Shown here: piece after piece, positions 27,580 through 35,661 of the stretch
Layout of the letters: each line of letters starts with the position of its first letter
How positions within the stretch are numbered: position 1 is the first letter of the stretch
Source: Bin80 sp965116685
GTDB lineage: Bacteria > Bacteroidota > Rhodothermia > Rhodothermales > Bin80
Assembly (NCBI GenBank): GCA_965116685.1
Contig: OZ220707.1
Span: 1,240,001-1,304,000 of the forward strand
DNA: 64,000 nt
Direction: 5' to 3'
The notes under the pieces: model-generated
The model's database searches: none
The model's input: only the letters and a program-made list of their open reading frames with translations
Told to the model about the DNA's origin: nothing
Translations under genes and position numbers: made by a program

Positions 27580-28824
27580 TTAGTGGAAGTTGGGGCGAAG
27601 TTGTAAGATTGTACCATTGTACTGATTTTTGGTTTTGCCATGTCGATCCAGTGTTCGGAGGAACGCTTCCCAATCTGAATCTTGCGGGATGGGGTTCAGG
27701 GATCGTTGTTCAATGTCCAGACACGCGGCCGCAATCCATCGTTGGCGCTGATCCGAGTTGGTCCACCGCGTGACTCTGCGAGTCGTATGTGCCAGTCGAC
27801 TGTTCACGCTCTCAATGATATTCGTGGTTCGAAGCCGGTCACGCAGCGACTTGCGGACCCCCATTTTGTGAAGGGTAAGGGTCTCTTCCAGTCCCTCTTT
27901 TAAGCTGCCCGCGGCTTCGGGACAGTGCAATTCCAAGAATCGGATCAAGGCGATCAGTTGTTTTTTCGCTTCGGCATACGTCGCAGCTGCATAGGCCGCT
28001 TCCAGTTCCTTTTTCACCTGTTCGGCAAGGTCGGCATCACGGATCTTGCCGACCACATTTTCACGCTTGTGCCACGGACATCGTTGAATCAGCGCCCGAT
28101 CTCCAAAGACCTCTTGCACGCCTTTGCGCAATCCCTTGGAGCCGTCCAGTAACACCAGCAACGGGCCCGCAGTTCGGAAGCCACGGGCTTGCAGATTCTG
28201 CAGTAATGCCACCACGCATGAATGCGCTTCCGTTTTGGCCTCAATGAATCCGAGAATCACCTTCTTGCCTTCGCGAGTCAGACCCACGGCGATCAGAATC
28301 TGCTCACTTCGTAAGGTCTTCCCGTCAATGAACAGGGTCACAAACTCCATCTCATCAAACCGCCGGTTCATGAACGTTTCCAATGCGTTGGCCGTCTCGC
28401 GGATAAACACGCGCCCGGTAGTGGAGCCGCTGAGCCCAAATGCCTCCGCCAGATGCTCCGATACTTGCCCATAGTTGCGCTGAGAGAGTCCAAGCAGAAT
28501 GCTGCGGGTCAATTCCTGCTCATAGTCGACCTCGGTCTCATGCAGGATCTTGTACGTCTGCAGGGGAACTTCCTCATTCTTTTCGCTATTGCGAGCCCGG
28601 GGAACATTTACGGGCACCTTGGCGCCGTTCCAGCGAATGGAGCCGGGATTGCTGCCCCAGCGATGACACTTCGTTTTGGTGTGCTTCCAGGGCCGGCCAC
28701 AAAGCTCGCTCACTTCGGCCTGAAATAATAGCGGAACGAATTCCAGGAACCAGTTTGGACTCCGAAACAGCCGGGCCAGTTGGATTGCTTTGCTGGAAGA
28801 AAAGAGAGGGGATAATGCAGGCAT
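27580..28824 (-). CDS. IS256/Mutator-family transposase
   Basis: About 414 residues from ATG at 28824 (an ATG at 28893 would overlap the upstream gene). DDE residues are seen in FIDGKTLR, LLDGSKGLRKG and NIIESVNSRL, with the IS256 signature IQRCPWHKRENV. It should be active for cut-and-paste or copy-out transposition of its own element. It begins about 15 bases after the stop of an upstream related gene on the same strand, so both are probably on one transcript. Confidence 0.9.
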   Translation of the reverse strand: MPALSPLFSSSKAIQLARLFRSPNWFLEFVPLLFQAEVSELCGRPWKHTKTKCHRWGSNPGSIRWNGAKVPVNVPRARNSEKNEEVPLQTYKILHETEVDYEQELTRSILLGLSQRNYGQVSEHLAEAFGLSGSTTGRVFIRETANALETFMNRRFDEMEFVTLFIDGKTLRSEQILIAVGLTREGKKVILGFIEAKTEAHSCVVALLQNLQARGFRTAGPLLVLLDGSKGLRKGVQEVFGDRALIQRCPWHKRENVVGKIRDADLAEQVKKELEAAYAAATYAEAKKQLIALIRFLELHCPEAAGSLKEGLEETLTLHKMGVRKSLRDRLRTTNIIESVNSRLAHTTRRVTRWTNSDQRQRWIAAACLDIEQRSLNPIPQDSDWEAFLRTLDRHGKTKNQYNGTILQLRPNFH

Positions 28825-28838
28825 GAGTTTAAGGGTTT

Positions 28839-29777
28839 TTAGGTGGAAAGAAAGGGTTTGAGTGCCGCACTCAACGGGGGAAGATCCGTCCAATGTCGGA
28901 CACGGCGCAATCGGGGTTCAAGGTCCAACAGGGTTGCACACAGGTGCATCCCGCGCTGATGGACGGGGGTTTCCGTCAGGCGGCGTTTTGCACTAGTCAA
29001 GAGCGAGTTTAACGAATTCAGCACGCGCAGTCCCCGGTCGCTGCGCAGCAATTGTCCGGTACGTTGCAAGGTGAGCGTGGCGTCCAGTGCATATCCAGGT
29101 ACACTCCCCGAAGAACGGTTGACCTTCGTCAAGTCTGCCGTGATTTGCTGGAGATTCGTCCGGGCCTGAGCGGCATCGCACTGTTGCCACGCCTGCTGGA
29201 GGCGATGACGAAACTGCAGCGCATCGTCGGGATCCAATCCACTCAGCGCTTCGGACATGACCGTATTCAGGCATCGCTGTACCGCGACACGGGATCCCCA
29301 TACGCGAGATACCGCGGCTTGGAGGGGCACATTGCCGGGAAGGGTGACCAGCATCCCCGCTCCCAATCCACGCAGACTCAAATCGTCCAGTACGGCTTCC
29401 ATCCCCGACTGGTCCTGAGGGCCGCACTCGGTCACATTCACGATCCGGCGATGTCCCTGGAGGTTGACCCCAACGCCCAGTAAGATATGCAGCCCCATCA
29501 CATACGAGGGCTGAAGCCACAAATGGACCAGAGGCTCCATATGCCAGTCCCGACAGGACAGCAAAGAAACCGCCGATTCCCAGCATGAAGTAGGCGCCGC
29601 CACCTCGGGATCGGGCTCCACTGCAGCAGATACTGCGGGCGGAGGCGGCGAAGGCACGGAGGAAATCCGCTCGGTCAGCATACGTAGAACATCCACATAA
29701 TGTCGAACCAATTCTACATGCAGATCTGGAGCATGCTCCGGAACGGGGGAAGAAGAAAATAAAGATTCCAGGTTCAT
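28839..29777 (-). CDS. Catalytically dead transposase paralogue carried by the IS256-type element
   Basis: 312 residues, upstream of the transposase. It aligns over most of its length with that transposase: N-termini share LFSSS; the ILLGVGVNLQGHRRIV segment matches ILIAVGLTREGKKVIL; VWGSRVAVQRC matches VFGDRALIQRC; LDATLTLQRTG matches LEETLTLHKMG; LNSLNSLL matches IESVNSRL. The catalytic positions are lost: FIDGK is replaced by LWLQPS, LLDGSKG by TLPGNV, and the Glu of IIESVN by Leu in VLNSLN. The alignment was done by eye. Likely role is regulation (heteromeric inhibitor or assembly factor), which is inference. The frame is fully open, so it looks maintained rather than decaying. Confidence 0.7.
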   Translation of the reverse strand: MNLESLFSSSPVPEHAPDLHVELVRHYVDVLRMLTERISSVPSPPPPAVSAAVEPDPEVAAPTSCWESAVSLLSCRDWHMEPLVHLWLQPSYVMGLHILLGVGVNLQGHRRIVNVTECGPQDQSGMEAVLDDLSLRGLGAGMLVTLPGNVPLQAAVSRVWGSRVAVQRCLNTVMSEALSGLDPDDALQFRHRLQQAWQQCDAAQARTNLQQITADLTKVNRSSGSVPGYALDATLTLQRTGQLLRSDRGLRVLNSLNSLLTSAKRRLTETPVHQRGMHLCATLLDLEPRLRRVRHWTDLPPLSAALKPFLST

Positions 29778-29907
29778 CGAATCGCGATCGGTTAGGAGTT
29801 ATAAGTGAATCCCCTAACTTCCACTAAATTTGACGCATCCCCAGATCGATTGATTTCGTTGTTATCTTGGCTACGTTTAGGAGACGACAATCAATCATAT
29901 ACCAACG

Positions 29908-31164
29908 ATGGCCTTACGTATTCAAGATATTAATCATCTTTTAGGGATTGAATCTCCTTGGGAGGTTTCGGAGATCAAGCAGGATAAAGTATCGTTTATG
30001 GCGGAGATTCATGTAACCTGTTCGAAGGATTCGATTCTTCACTGTCCTGAGTGTGGGAAAGTTTGTCCTGGCTATGACCATCGTGTCCGGAAATGGCGTC
30101 ACACCGGGATCTGCAATTATCAAACCAAAGTAGTGGCAAAGGTGCCACGTGTGTCGTGTTCGGAGCATGGAATCCGGACGATTTCGGTTCCTTGGGCCGA
30201 TGCGCGCGTGAGTTTTACGACTGCGTTTGAGTCTCATGTGATTGACGCGTTGAAGGATTCAACCAATATTTCGACGGTGGCGACCCGAGTGAATGCGAGT
30301 TGGACGATGATTGCCAACATTATGGAGCGTGCGGTAAATCGGGGACTGGACCGCAGAGAAGACGAACCCATTGCCCATATCTGTGTCGATGAGACCTCTT
30401 ATAAGAAAGGGCACAATTACATTACTGTGGTGTCCAATCCAGACACGGCCACCGTGCTGTATGTCGGGGAGGGTCGGACAATGGCCAGTTTGAACGGGTA
30501 TTATGGTGGACGTTCTGCGGAGCAGTTGGACGCCATTGAAAGCGTCAGTATGGATATGTGGCCCGCGTATATCAGTGCCACGAAATTGTGGGTCCCCGGC
30601 GCGGACAAAAAGATTGCATTTGATCGCTTTCATGTGGCCAAATACATTGGAGATGCCGTGGATAAAGTCCGTCGGCAGGAGAACCGGGAATTACGGAAAC
30701 AAGAAATCTACGATCTCCCTGGAACCAAGTATGATTGGCTGACCAATCCGAAGAATATGTCGACGCGGCAAAAGAAACGATTCAACCAGTTAAAGACCAG
30801 TTCGCTGAAAACAGCTCGTGCGTGGGCCATCAAGGAATTGTCCCAGAAGTTATGGCATTATGTCCATCCCACGTGGGCACTCAAAGGATGGAAACGATGG
30901 TTGTCCTGGGCCATGCGTTGCCAGCTGGAACCGATGAAAAAAGCGGCGAAAACCATCAAGAATCATTTGTGGGGGATGATCAATGCAGTGGTCTTAAAGG
31001 TCAGCAATGGCCCCGCCGAGAGCATCAACAGTCGCATCAAATCCGTCAAAATTCGTGCGCGCGGCTTCCGTAACCAAAAGCGGTTTGCCAATGCAATCTA
31101 CTTCTATCTCGGCGGACTGGATTTGTATCCAGTAGGCTTCCAAAATCATACTACCCACACGTAA
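29908..31164 (+). CDS. ISL3-family transposase
   Basis: 418 residues, full length for ISL3. The N-terminal zinc-binding part has Cys pairs (HCPECGKVCPGYDHR), followed by a helix-turn-helix (TNISTVATRVNASWTMI). The DDE catalytic domain shows ICVDETSYKKGH (first Asp), VSMDMWPAY (second Asp) and AESINSRIKSV (Glu). All three acidic residues look intact. Cuts and joins the ISL3 ends. An IS256-type element lies just upstream and may alter expression. Confidence 0.9.
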   Translation: MALRIQDINHLLGIESPWEVSEIKQDKVSFMAEIHVTCSKDSILHCPECGKVCPGYDHRVRKWRHTGICNYQTKVVAKVPRVSCSEHGIRTISVPWADARVSFTTAFESHVIDALKDSTNISTVATRVNASWTMIANIMERAVNRGLDRREDEPIAHICVDETSYKKGHNYITVVSNPDTATVLYVGEGRTMASLNGYYGGRSAEQLDAIESVSMDMWPAYISATKLWVPGADKKIAFDRFHVAKYIGDAVDKVRRQENRELRKQEIYDLPGTKYDWLTNPKNMSTRQKKRFNQLKTSSLKTARAWAIKELSQKLWHYVHPTWALKGWKRWLSWAMRCQLEPMKKAAKTIKNHLWGMINAVVLKVSNGPAESINSRIKSVKIRARGFRNQKRFANAIYFYLGGLDLYPVGFQNHTTHT

Positions 31165-32230
31165 AAGCGAAGAGCCATAAATTTTTTCCTTTATGGATGT
31201 CTTTTTGTACACCAGGGTCGGACCATTATACTGGGCAAATGCAATCTCTTGCTGCCTATCTCCATCAAAATCCCCAACCGAGACCGCCCGCCCTTCCCCA
31301 TAGACTTCAAATCCAGACCTCACTGCAGGCGTGAACGTTCCGTCTCCACCTCCTAGAAGAAGGAGTCCCCTTCCAGCATCCTGCCGGGGAGTGGACAAAG
31401 GATATGCAAACCAGTTCTGAGACAAAATAATATCTTCATGGCCATCCTGATTGGCATCCAGTACAACGGGGCTGATCCCTGCACTATACTGTGCTTCTGG
31501 ATGCAGCGGGTGATATTCGAAGTGATCTCCCCGATTGAGAAAGATGCTGGACGCATAGGTATTGGCTTCCAGCCCCGCGGCATTCCGTATTGGAAGGAGT
31601 TCATCTGCGCTGATGGTACTAAACTCCCGATGCGAAGCAACCCGCATCTGTATGGGAGCCGCCATGACCTGAACTAGGTCGGCAAGTATCCGGGATGGTC
31701 TATAGGTTTCAGTCGCTGGATCCAGGAACGATTCCAGCATGTTCGTTCGACCATTCGAATTGAAATCTCCGTAGCTTAGACTCACCTGTGTGCTGCGACC
31801 ATACCGTTGATTCCATCCAGCATTGGATGCAATGATATCCAATGCACCATCTCCATCAAAATCTCCGAGTGCCACCCCTCGCCACCAACCCTTGAACGAA
31901 GCGAACCCGAGTGATTCCGTGTGGTCTGTCAGCCCATCCGATCCTCCCTTGAATACCCGAACCGCTCCCCACTCCGCAGCCAGAATCAGGTCGCTGAATC
32001 CATCCCCATCCAAATCTCCAAATACACTTCCGTTGACGAGTCCGAGACCGTGTAGCGGCTCACTGAACTTACTGCTGATCCTGAATGTACCCTCTTGATT
32101 CAAATAGACGCGACTACTTGTCGGAGTAGGATAGTGACCTGGAATAAAATGGCCTACCGCAAGATATAATAGCATAGCAGGTTCCTCAGCCGAGCCTTAT
32201 CCTTACTGCTGAACCTAACTTTCAATTACT

Positions 32231-33361
32231 ATGCTATCCCAACCCACATCCCCTTCTTCTCAGACGCGTTACTTTATCGGACTGGACGTTCACCGTGCCA
32301 CGATTGCATCGTGCGTTTATGATGCGGATCTGCGGCGTTTCTGTGATGAGCGGGAGTTTTCCGCACAAAAGCCGGAACGTCTGTCCCAATTTGTGGCATC
32401 AATGCGGTCTAAATACGATGATTTCCGTTGTTGCTACGAAGCGTCTTTTTGCGGCACGGCGCTCTACGAAGCGCTGACTGCCCTGGGCGTTGATTGTGCC
32501 ATCATTGCGCCGGGTTCTATTCCTCGGCGCACAGGGGATCGAATTAAAACAGACCGGCGCGATGCCAGGAAGCTGGCCGAGTACTTTGCGGCGGGTCTTT
32601 TGAGCGAATGTTTTATTCTGGATTCGGAATTGAGATCTGTCCGGAGTCTGGTCAGGAGTCGTGAAGCGCTGATGAAGAATCTCCACCGATCCAAAATGCA
32701 AGTCATTCATTTTTTGCATGGCCGTGGACACAGCTATAATGCAGGAGGCAACTGGACGCAAAAGTTTATGGTTTGGATCAATAAGGTCGAACTGGATCAG
32801 CCCAACGACGCGCAGGTATTACAGGGAAACCTGGCGGATATTACCTATATCCAGTCACGGGTTCGGGAGGTGGAACAGCAGATACGGACTGCGTCCGAGT
32901 CCATCAGGTTTCAGGAACCGATCCAGATTCTGCAGGGCTTTCGCGGCATTGGACTGATTACGGCCATGCAACTGGTCTGCGAGATCGGTGACTTGCGGCG
33001 GTTTGAAAAACCGACCGCCCTGATGGCCTATCTGGGACTGGTTCCATCTCAGCGTTCATCGGGGAACACCGTTCGGTCTGGTTCGATCACCAAGACTGGA
33101 AATGTCCATGCGCGGAAAGCCTTGGTGAGTGCAGCCTGGAAATACATACACTATCCCCGGATCAGTATATCCCTTGCTGAACGGCAGAAGCAATGCAGTG
33201 CCCGAACCGTGGCCATTAGCCAGCGGGCACAAAAACGTTTACACCAACGATACCGAGCACTGACCAAACGAAAGCCGCCCAAAGTCGCGGTGGTTGCACT
33301 TGCCCGCGAACTGGCCGGCTTTCTATGGGAGGCCATGCAATCCCCCGTTCAGACTGCATGA
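32231..33361 (+). CDS. IS110-family recombinase (transposase)
   Basis: 376 residues. The N-terminal RuvC-like DEDD domain shows FIGLDVHRATIASC and the later TDRRDARKLAEYF; the C-terminal Transposase_20 domain shows IQILQGFRGIGLITA and the probable catalytic serine within RSGSITKTGN. IS110 recombinases use the RNA-guided bridge mechanism and cut both donor and target. Full length and apparently intact. Confidence 0.9.
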   Translation: MLSQPTSPSSQTRYFIGLDVHRATIASCVYDADLRRFCDEREFSAQKPERLSQFVASMRSKYDDFRCCYEASFCGTALYEALTALGVDCAIIAPGSIPRRTGDRIKTDRRDARKLAEYFAAGLLSECFILDSELRSVRSLVRSREALMKNLHRSKMQVIHFLHGRGHSYNAGGNWTQKFMVWINKVELDQPNDAQVLQGNLADITYIQSRVREVEQQIRTASESIRFQEPIQILQGFRGIGLITAMQLVCEIGDLRRFEKPTALMAYLGLVPSQRSSGNTVRSGSITKTGNVHARKALVSAAWKYIHYPRISISLAERQKQCSARTVAISQRAQKRLHQRYRALTKRKPPKVAVVALARELAGFLWEAMQSPVQTA

Positions 33362-33372
33362 ACTATCAATAC

Positions 33373-33583
33373 GACAGAATAGCCACGCAGAAGGATCCCC
33401 AAGCAAAGATGGAGAGCCCATGTGCAAACTTTTCGGTAGCGATTACCGCGAGCCCGAGTCGCAAGATTATGGCAGCTCCGACGAATTCAAATATTGAGCA
33501 TTATGGCCTATGGCCTAGCATGCGTACACCAGATTGATCAGCCGTCGCAATTGCTCAAGGATCCTTCTTCGTGGCTATCTGTC
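33373..33583 (+). ncRNA. Candidate bridge RNA of the IS110-type element
   Basis: Downstream of the recombinase gene, the arm 33373-33398 (reading GACAGAATAGCCACGCAG, then AAGGATCC) pairs with 33559-33583 (GGATCCTT, then CTTCGTGGCTATCTGTC) over about 24 bp with one bulge and one mismatch. The 160 bases between contain a small hairpin (CGGTA/TACCG, about 33440-33454) and further self-complementary segments. IS1111-type elements encode bridge RNA downstream of the gene. Position and structure fit; guide loops were not identified, so the assignment is inferred. Orientation assumed to be that of the recombinase. Confidence 0.5.
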
Positions 33584-33861
33584 CTATATTATAACAAAAT
33601 GTAACCAAAACAATACATATTACCCAGAACTGGAACCTGCTATACTACACCAGTTTGCAAATTCGGTCAGATACTGACTGACATCTTGCGTTAATTTAGA
33701 GATTTTTGCCCTCAATTTGCCCATTTCAGGGGTTAAATCGGCCATTTTTCGCACAAATTCATCTTTTTCTGGTATTTGTTTCAAAATCTCTCGAAATAGT
33801 GGATTTTTGCGGAACCTTTCCACTCAATCCCTGTAAAATCCATCAAATCTACCCCTGGTTT

Positions 33862-35661
33862 ATGTATATCCGGTCGAAATCTCGAACCCTGAAATCCGGG
33901 ATCAAAGCCGACACCTTTTCCCTGGTGGAATCCCATCGGGTGAATGGGATGTCCAAACAGCGTACCCTGCTCAATCTTGGCCAGGATTTCAGCATCCCCC
34001 AGACACAGTGGCGGACCCTGTCCCGACTTGTTATGGATGGCTTGCGGGGGTATGAACCGCTGTTTCTTGAAGATGAGGCGCTCCGAAAAGTCAGTCAGGA
34101 AATCATCCAACGTCTCCAGGCCAAGGGGTATGATCCAGACGATCCGCGGGATGATCGGGATTCCATTCTCACGTACGAGATTCATCACACCGATACGCGA
34201 ACCGTTGGGGGTGAGCGTGTGGCGTTGCAGCGTTTGGGTTTCGCCGAGATTCTTCAAGACCTGCACTTGAATGAAGATCAGATCCACTGGGCGACGGCGC
34301 TGGTCGTCGGACGGATGCTTTCCCCGGGAAGTGAACGGCAAACCCACGAATGGATGCGCGAGCGCTCCAGCATCTTGGAACTTCTTCGTGCAAAACTCCC
34401 GAGTGAGCGATCGCTCTACGATGTCGGAGACCTGCTGTACAAACACCACAAGTCCATCATGGATGAACTTTTTGGACACACCAGAGAACTGTTGGGATTT
34501 GGCGAAACCATTGTCTTTTATGATCTGACGAATACCTTCTATACCGGTCGCCAACAAGGGACGTTACTCCAATATGGACGCAGTAAAGAGAAGCGATCGA
34601 ATTGTCCGCTGGTGACGTTAGCCCTGACCCTTGACGCATCCGGGTTTCCTCGCACCGCCAACATTCTTCCCGGCAATGCCAGTGAGCCCGGTACGCTGAA
34701 ACAGGCGATTGCGCAGTTGGCTGGGGCCCAACCTACGGTCATCATGGACGCGGGTATTGCAACCGAGGCGAATCTGGCGTATTTGAAGGAGCAGGGGCTG
34801 GGTTGGATCTGCGTGGAGCGGGCCAAGACCCCACCGGTCCCCAAACGCGAGCCCGATCAAGTGTTTGAAACCAGCACGAAGACCCTGGTGCGTGCGTGGG
34901 CGGTTGGCAAGGACGATCAAGAGCAACGTGTGTATCTGCATAGTGCGGCCCGGCAGGCCGTCGGTGATCAGATCCTCCAGACCAAGCGTGCGCAATTTGA
35001 AGAAGCCATTGCGCACCTGAACGAGGGCCTGACCGTAAAGGGGCGACCCAAGACGTATGAGGTCGTCCAAAAGAAGGTCGGGCGACTGGTTGAGAAATAT
35101 AAAAAGGTTGCGTATCAGTACGCGGTGACGGTAGGTCAGAAAAAAGACAGTCCGAATGCGCAATCCATTCGCATCCAGCGTCGATCGGCCTTTGACGAAT
35201 GCACGAATGCTTCGGGGGGCTATATCGTGCGAACCAGTCACACCAAGTGGCCTTGCAAAAAGGTTGCACGCACCTACTGGAGGTTGAATGAGATTGAACA
35301 AACCTTCCGTACCATCAAATCCGACCTCGGATTACGCCCCATTTACCATCGGAAGCAAGAGCGGATTGAGGCACACCTGTTCCTGTCGATCCTTGCCTTT
35401 CATACGGCTCACCTGATTCGGAGTCAACTGCGAACCCATCAGATTCATCGGAGCTGGGGAACGCTCAAGGTAGCGCTCAACCACCAGAACCGCGTGACCA
35501 CGGTACTTCCACAAAATAAAACCCACTGTATCCTACTCAAACAAGATGCAGACCTGAAACCATTCCAACGGAAGGTCTTCCAGGCGTTGGAACTCAACAT
35601 CGGAAATTACACCCAACGAATCAAGACGAAACGCCCAAAAAAAGAGGACACCGACAGGTAA
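33862..35661 (+). CDS. IS1634-family transposase
   Basis: 599 residues from ATG at 33862 (an upstream ATG at 33706 would add a stretch unlike the family). Begins MYIRSKSRTLKSG, a typical IS1634 start. Catalytic fold: FYDLTNTFYTG (first Asp), VIMDAGIATEAN (second Asp), and NEIEQTFRTIKSDL (Glu) near the C-terminus, followed by RIEAHLFLSILAFH. All three acidic residues are present. Complete and probably functional, though the left end of its element has been hit by an IS110-type insertion. Confidence 0.9.
   Translation: MYIRSKSRTLKSGIKADTFSLVESHRVNGMSKQRTLLNLGQDFSIPQTQWRTLSRLVMDGLRGYEPLFLEDEALRKVSQEIIQRLQAKGYDPDDPRDDRDSILTYEIHHTDTRTVGGERVALQRLGFAEILQDLHLNEDQIHWATALVVGRMLSPGSERQTHEWMRERSSILELLRAKLPSERSLYDVGDLLYKHHKSIMDELFGHTRELLGFGETIVFYDLTNTFYTGRQQGTLLQYGRSKEKRSNCPLVTLALTLDASGFPRTANILPGNASEPGTLKQAIAQLAGAQPTVIMDAGIATEANLAYLKEQGLGWICVERAKTPPVPKREPDQVFETSTKTLVRAWAVGKDDQEQRVYLHSAARQAVGDQILQTKRAQFEEAIAHLNEGLTVKGRPKTYEVVQKKVGRLVEKYKKVAYQYAVTVGQKKDSPNAQSIRIQRRSAFDECTNASGGYIVRTSHTKWPCKKVARTYWRLNEIEQTFRTIKSDLGLRPIYHRKQERIEAHLFLSILAFHTAHLIRSQLRTHQIHRSWGTLKVALNHQNRVTTVLPQNKTHCILLKQDADLKPFQRKVFQALELNIGNYTQRIKTKRPKKEDTDR

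Larger units (their letters stand above)
27565..29842 (-). mobile_element. IS256-type element with two transposase-related genes
   Basis: Terminal inverted repeats start GGGGATGC and share AAATTTAGTGGAAGTT, which is identical in both ends, with a few mismatches around it. The flanking 8-bp target copies AGATCGGA (27557-27564) and AGATCGAT (29843-29850) agree at 6 of 8. At 2278 bp it is far longer than ordinary IS256 elements (about 1.3-1.5 kb), because an extra gene (28839-29777) precedes the transposase (27580-28824). A solo left-type end of a related element lies at 61949-62075. Confidence 0.85.
27502..31176. mobile_element. ISL3-family element (carries a nested IS256-type element)
   Basis: Ends at imperfect inverted repeats: GGGGCTTCCCCTTTTTAAGTG on the left and GGCTCTTCGCTTTTACGTG read inward from the right. 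It is flanked by an exact 8-bp duplication, ATAAATTT (27494-27501 and 31177-31184), as expected for ISL3. Without the nested element (27565-29842) it is about 1.4 kb. Its transposase is at 29908-31164 on the plus strand. The nested insertion sits in the 5' non-coding part, upstream of the transposase, so the gene itself is intact but may have lost or gained a promoter. Confidence 0.85.
32174..33643 (+). mobile_element. IS110/IS1111-type element nested in the IS1634-type element
   Basis: Perfect 12-bp inverted repeats ATAGCAGGTTCC (32174-32185) and GGAACCTGCTAT (33632-33643) bound the recombinase gene at 32231-33361. Terminal or subterminal inverted repeats are characteristic of the IS1111 subgroup, so true ends could lie a few bases outside. 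No target duplication is apparent, as usual for this family. The 270-nt stretch after the recombinase gene has a long inverted repeat (see bridge-RNA candidate). Confidence 0.8.
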
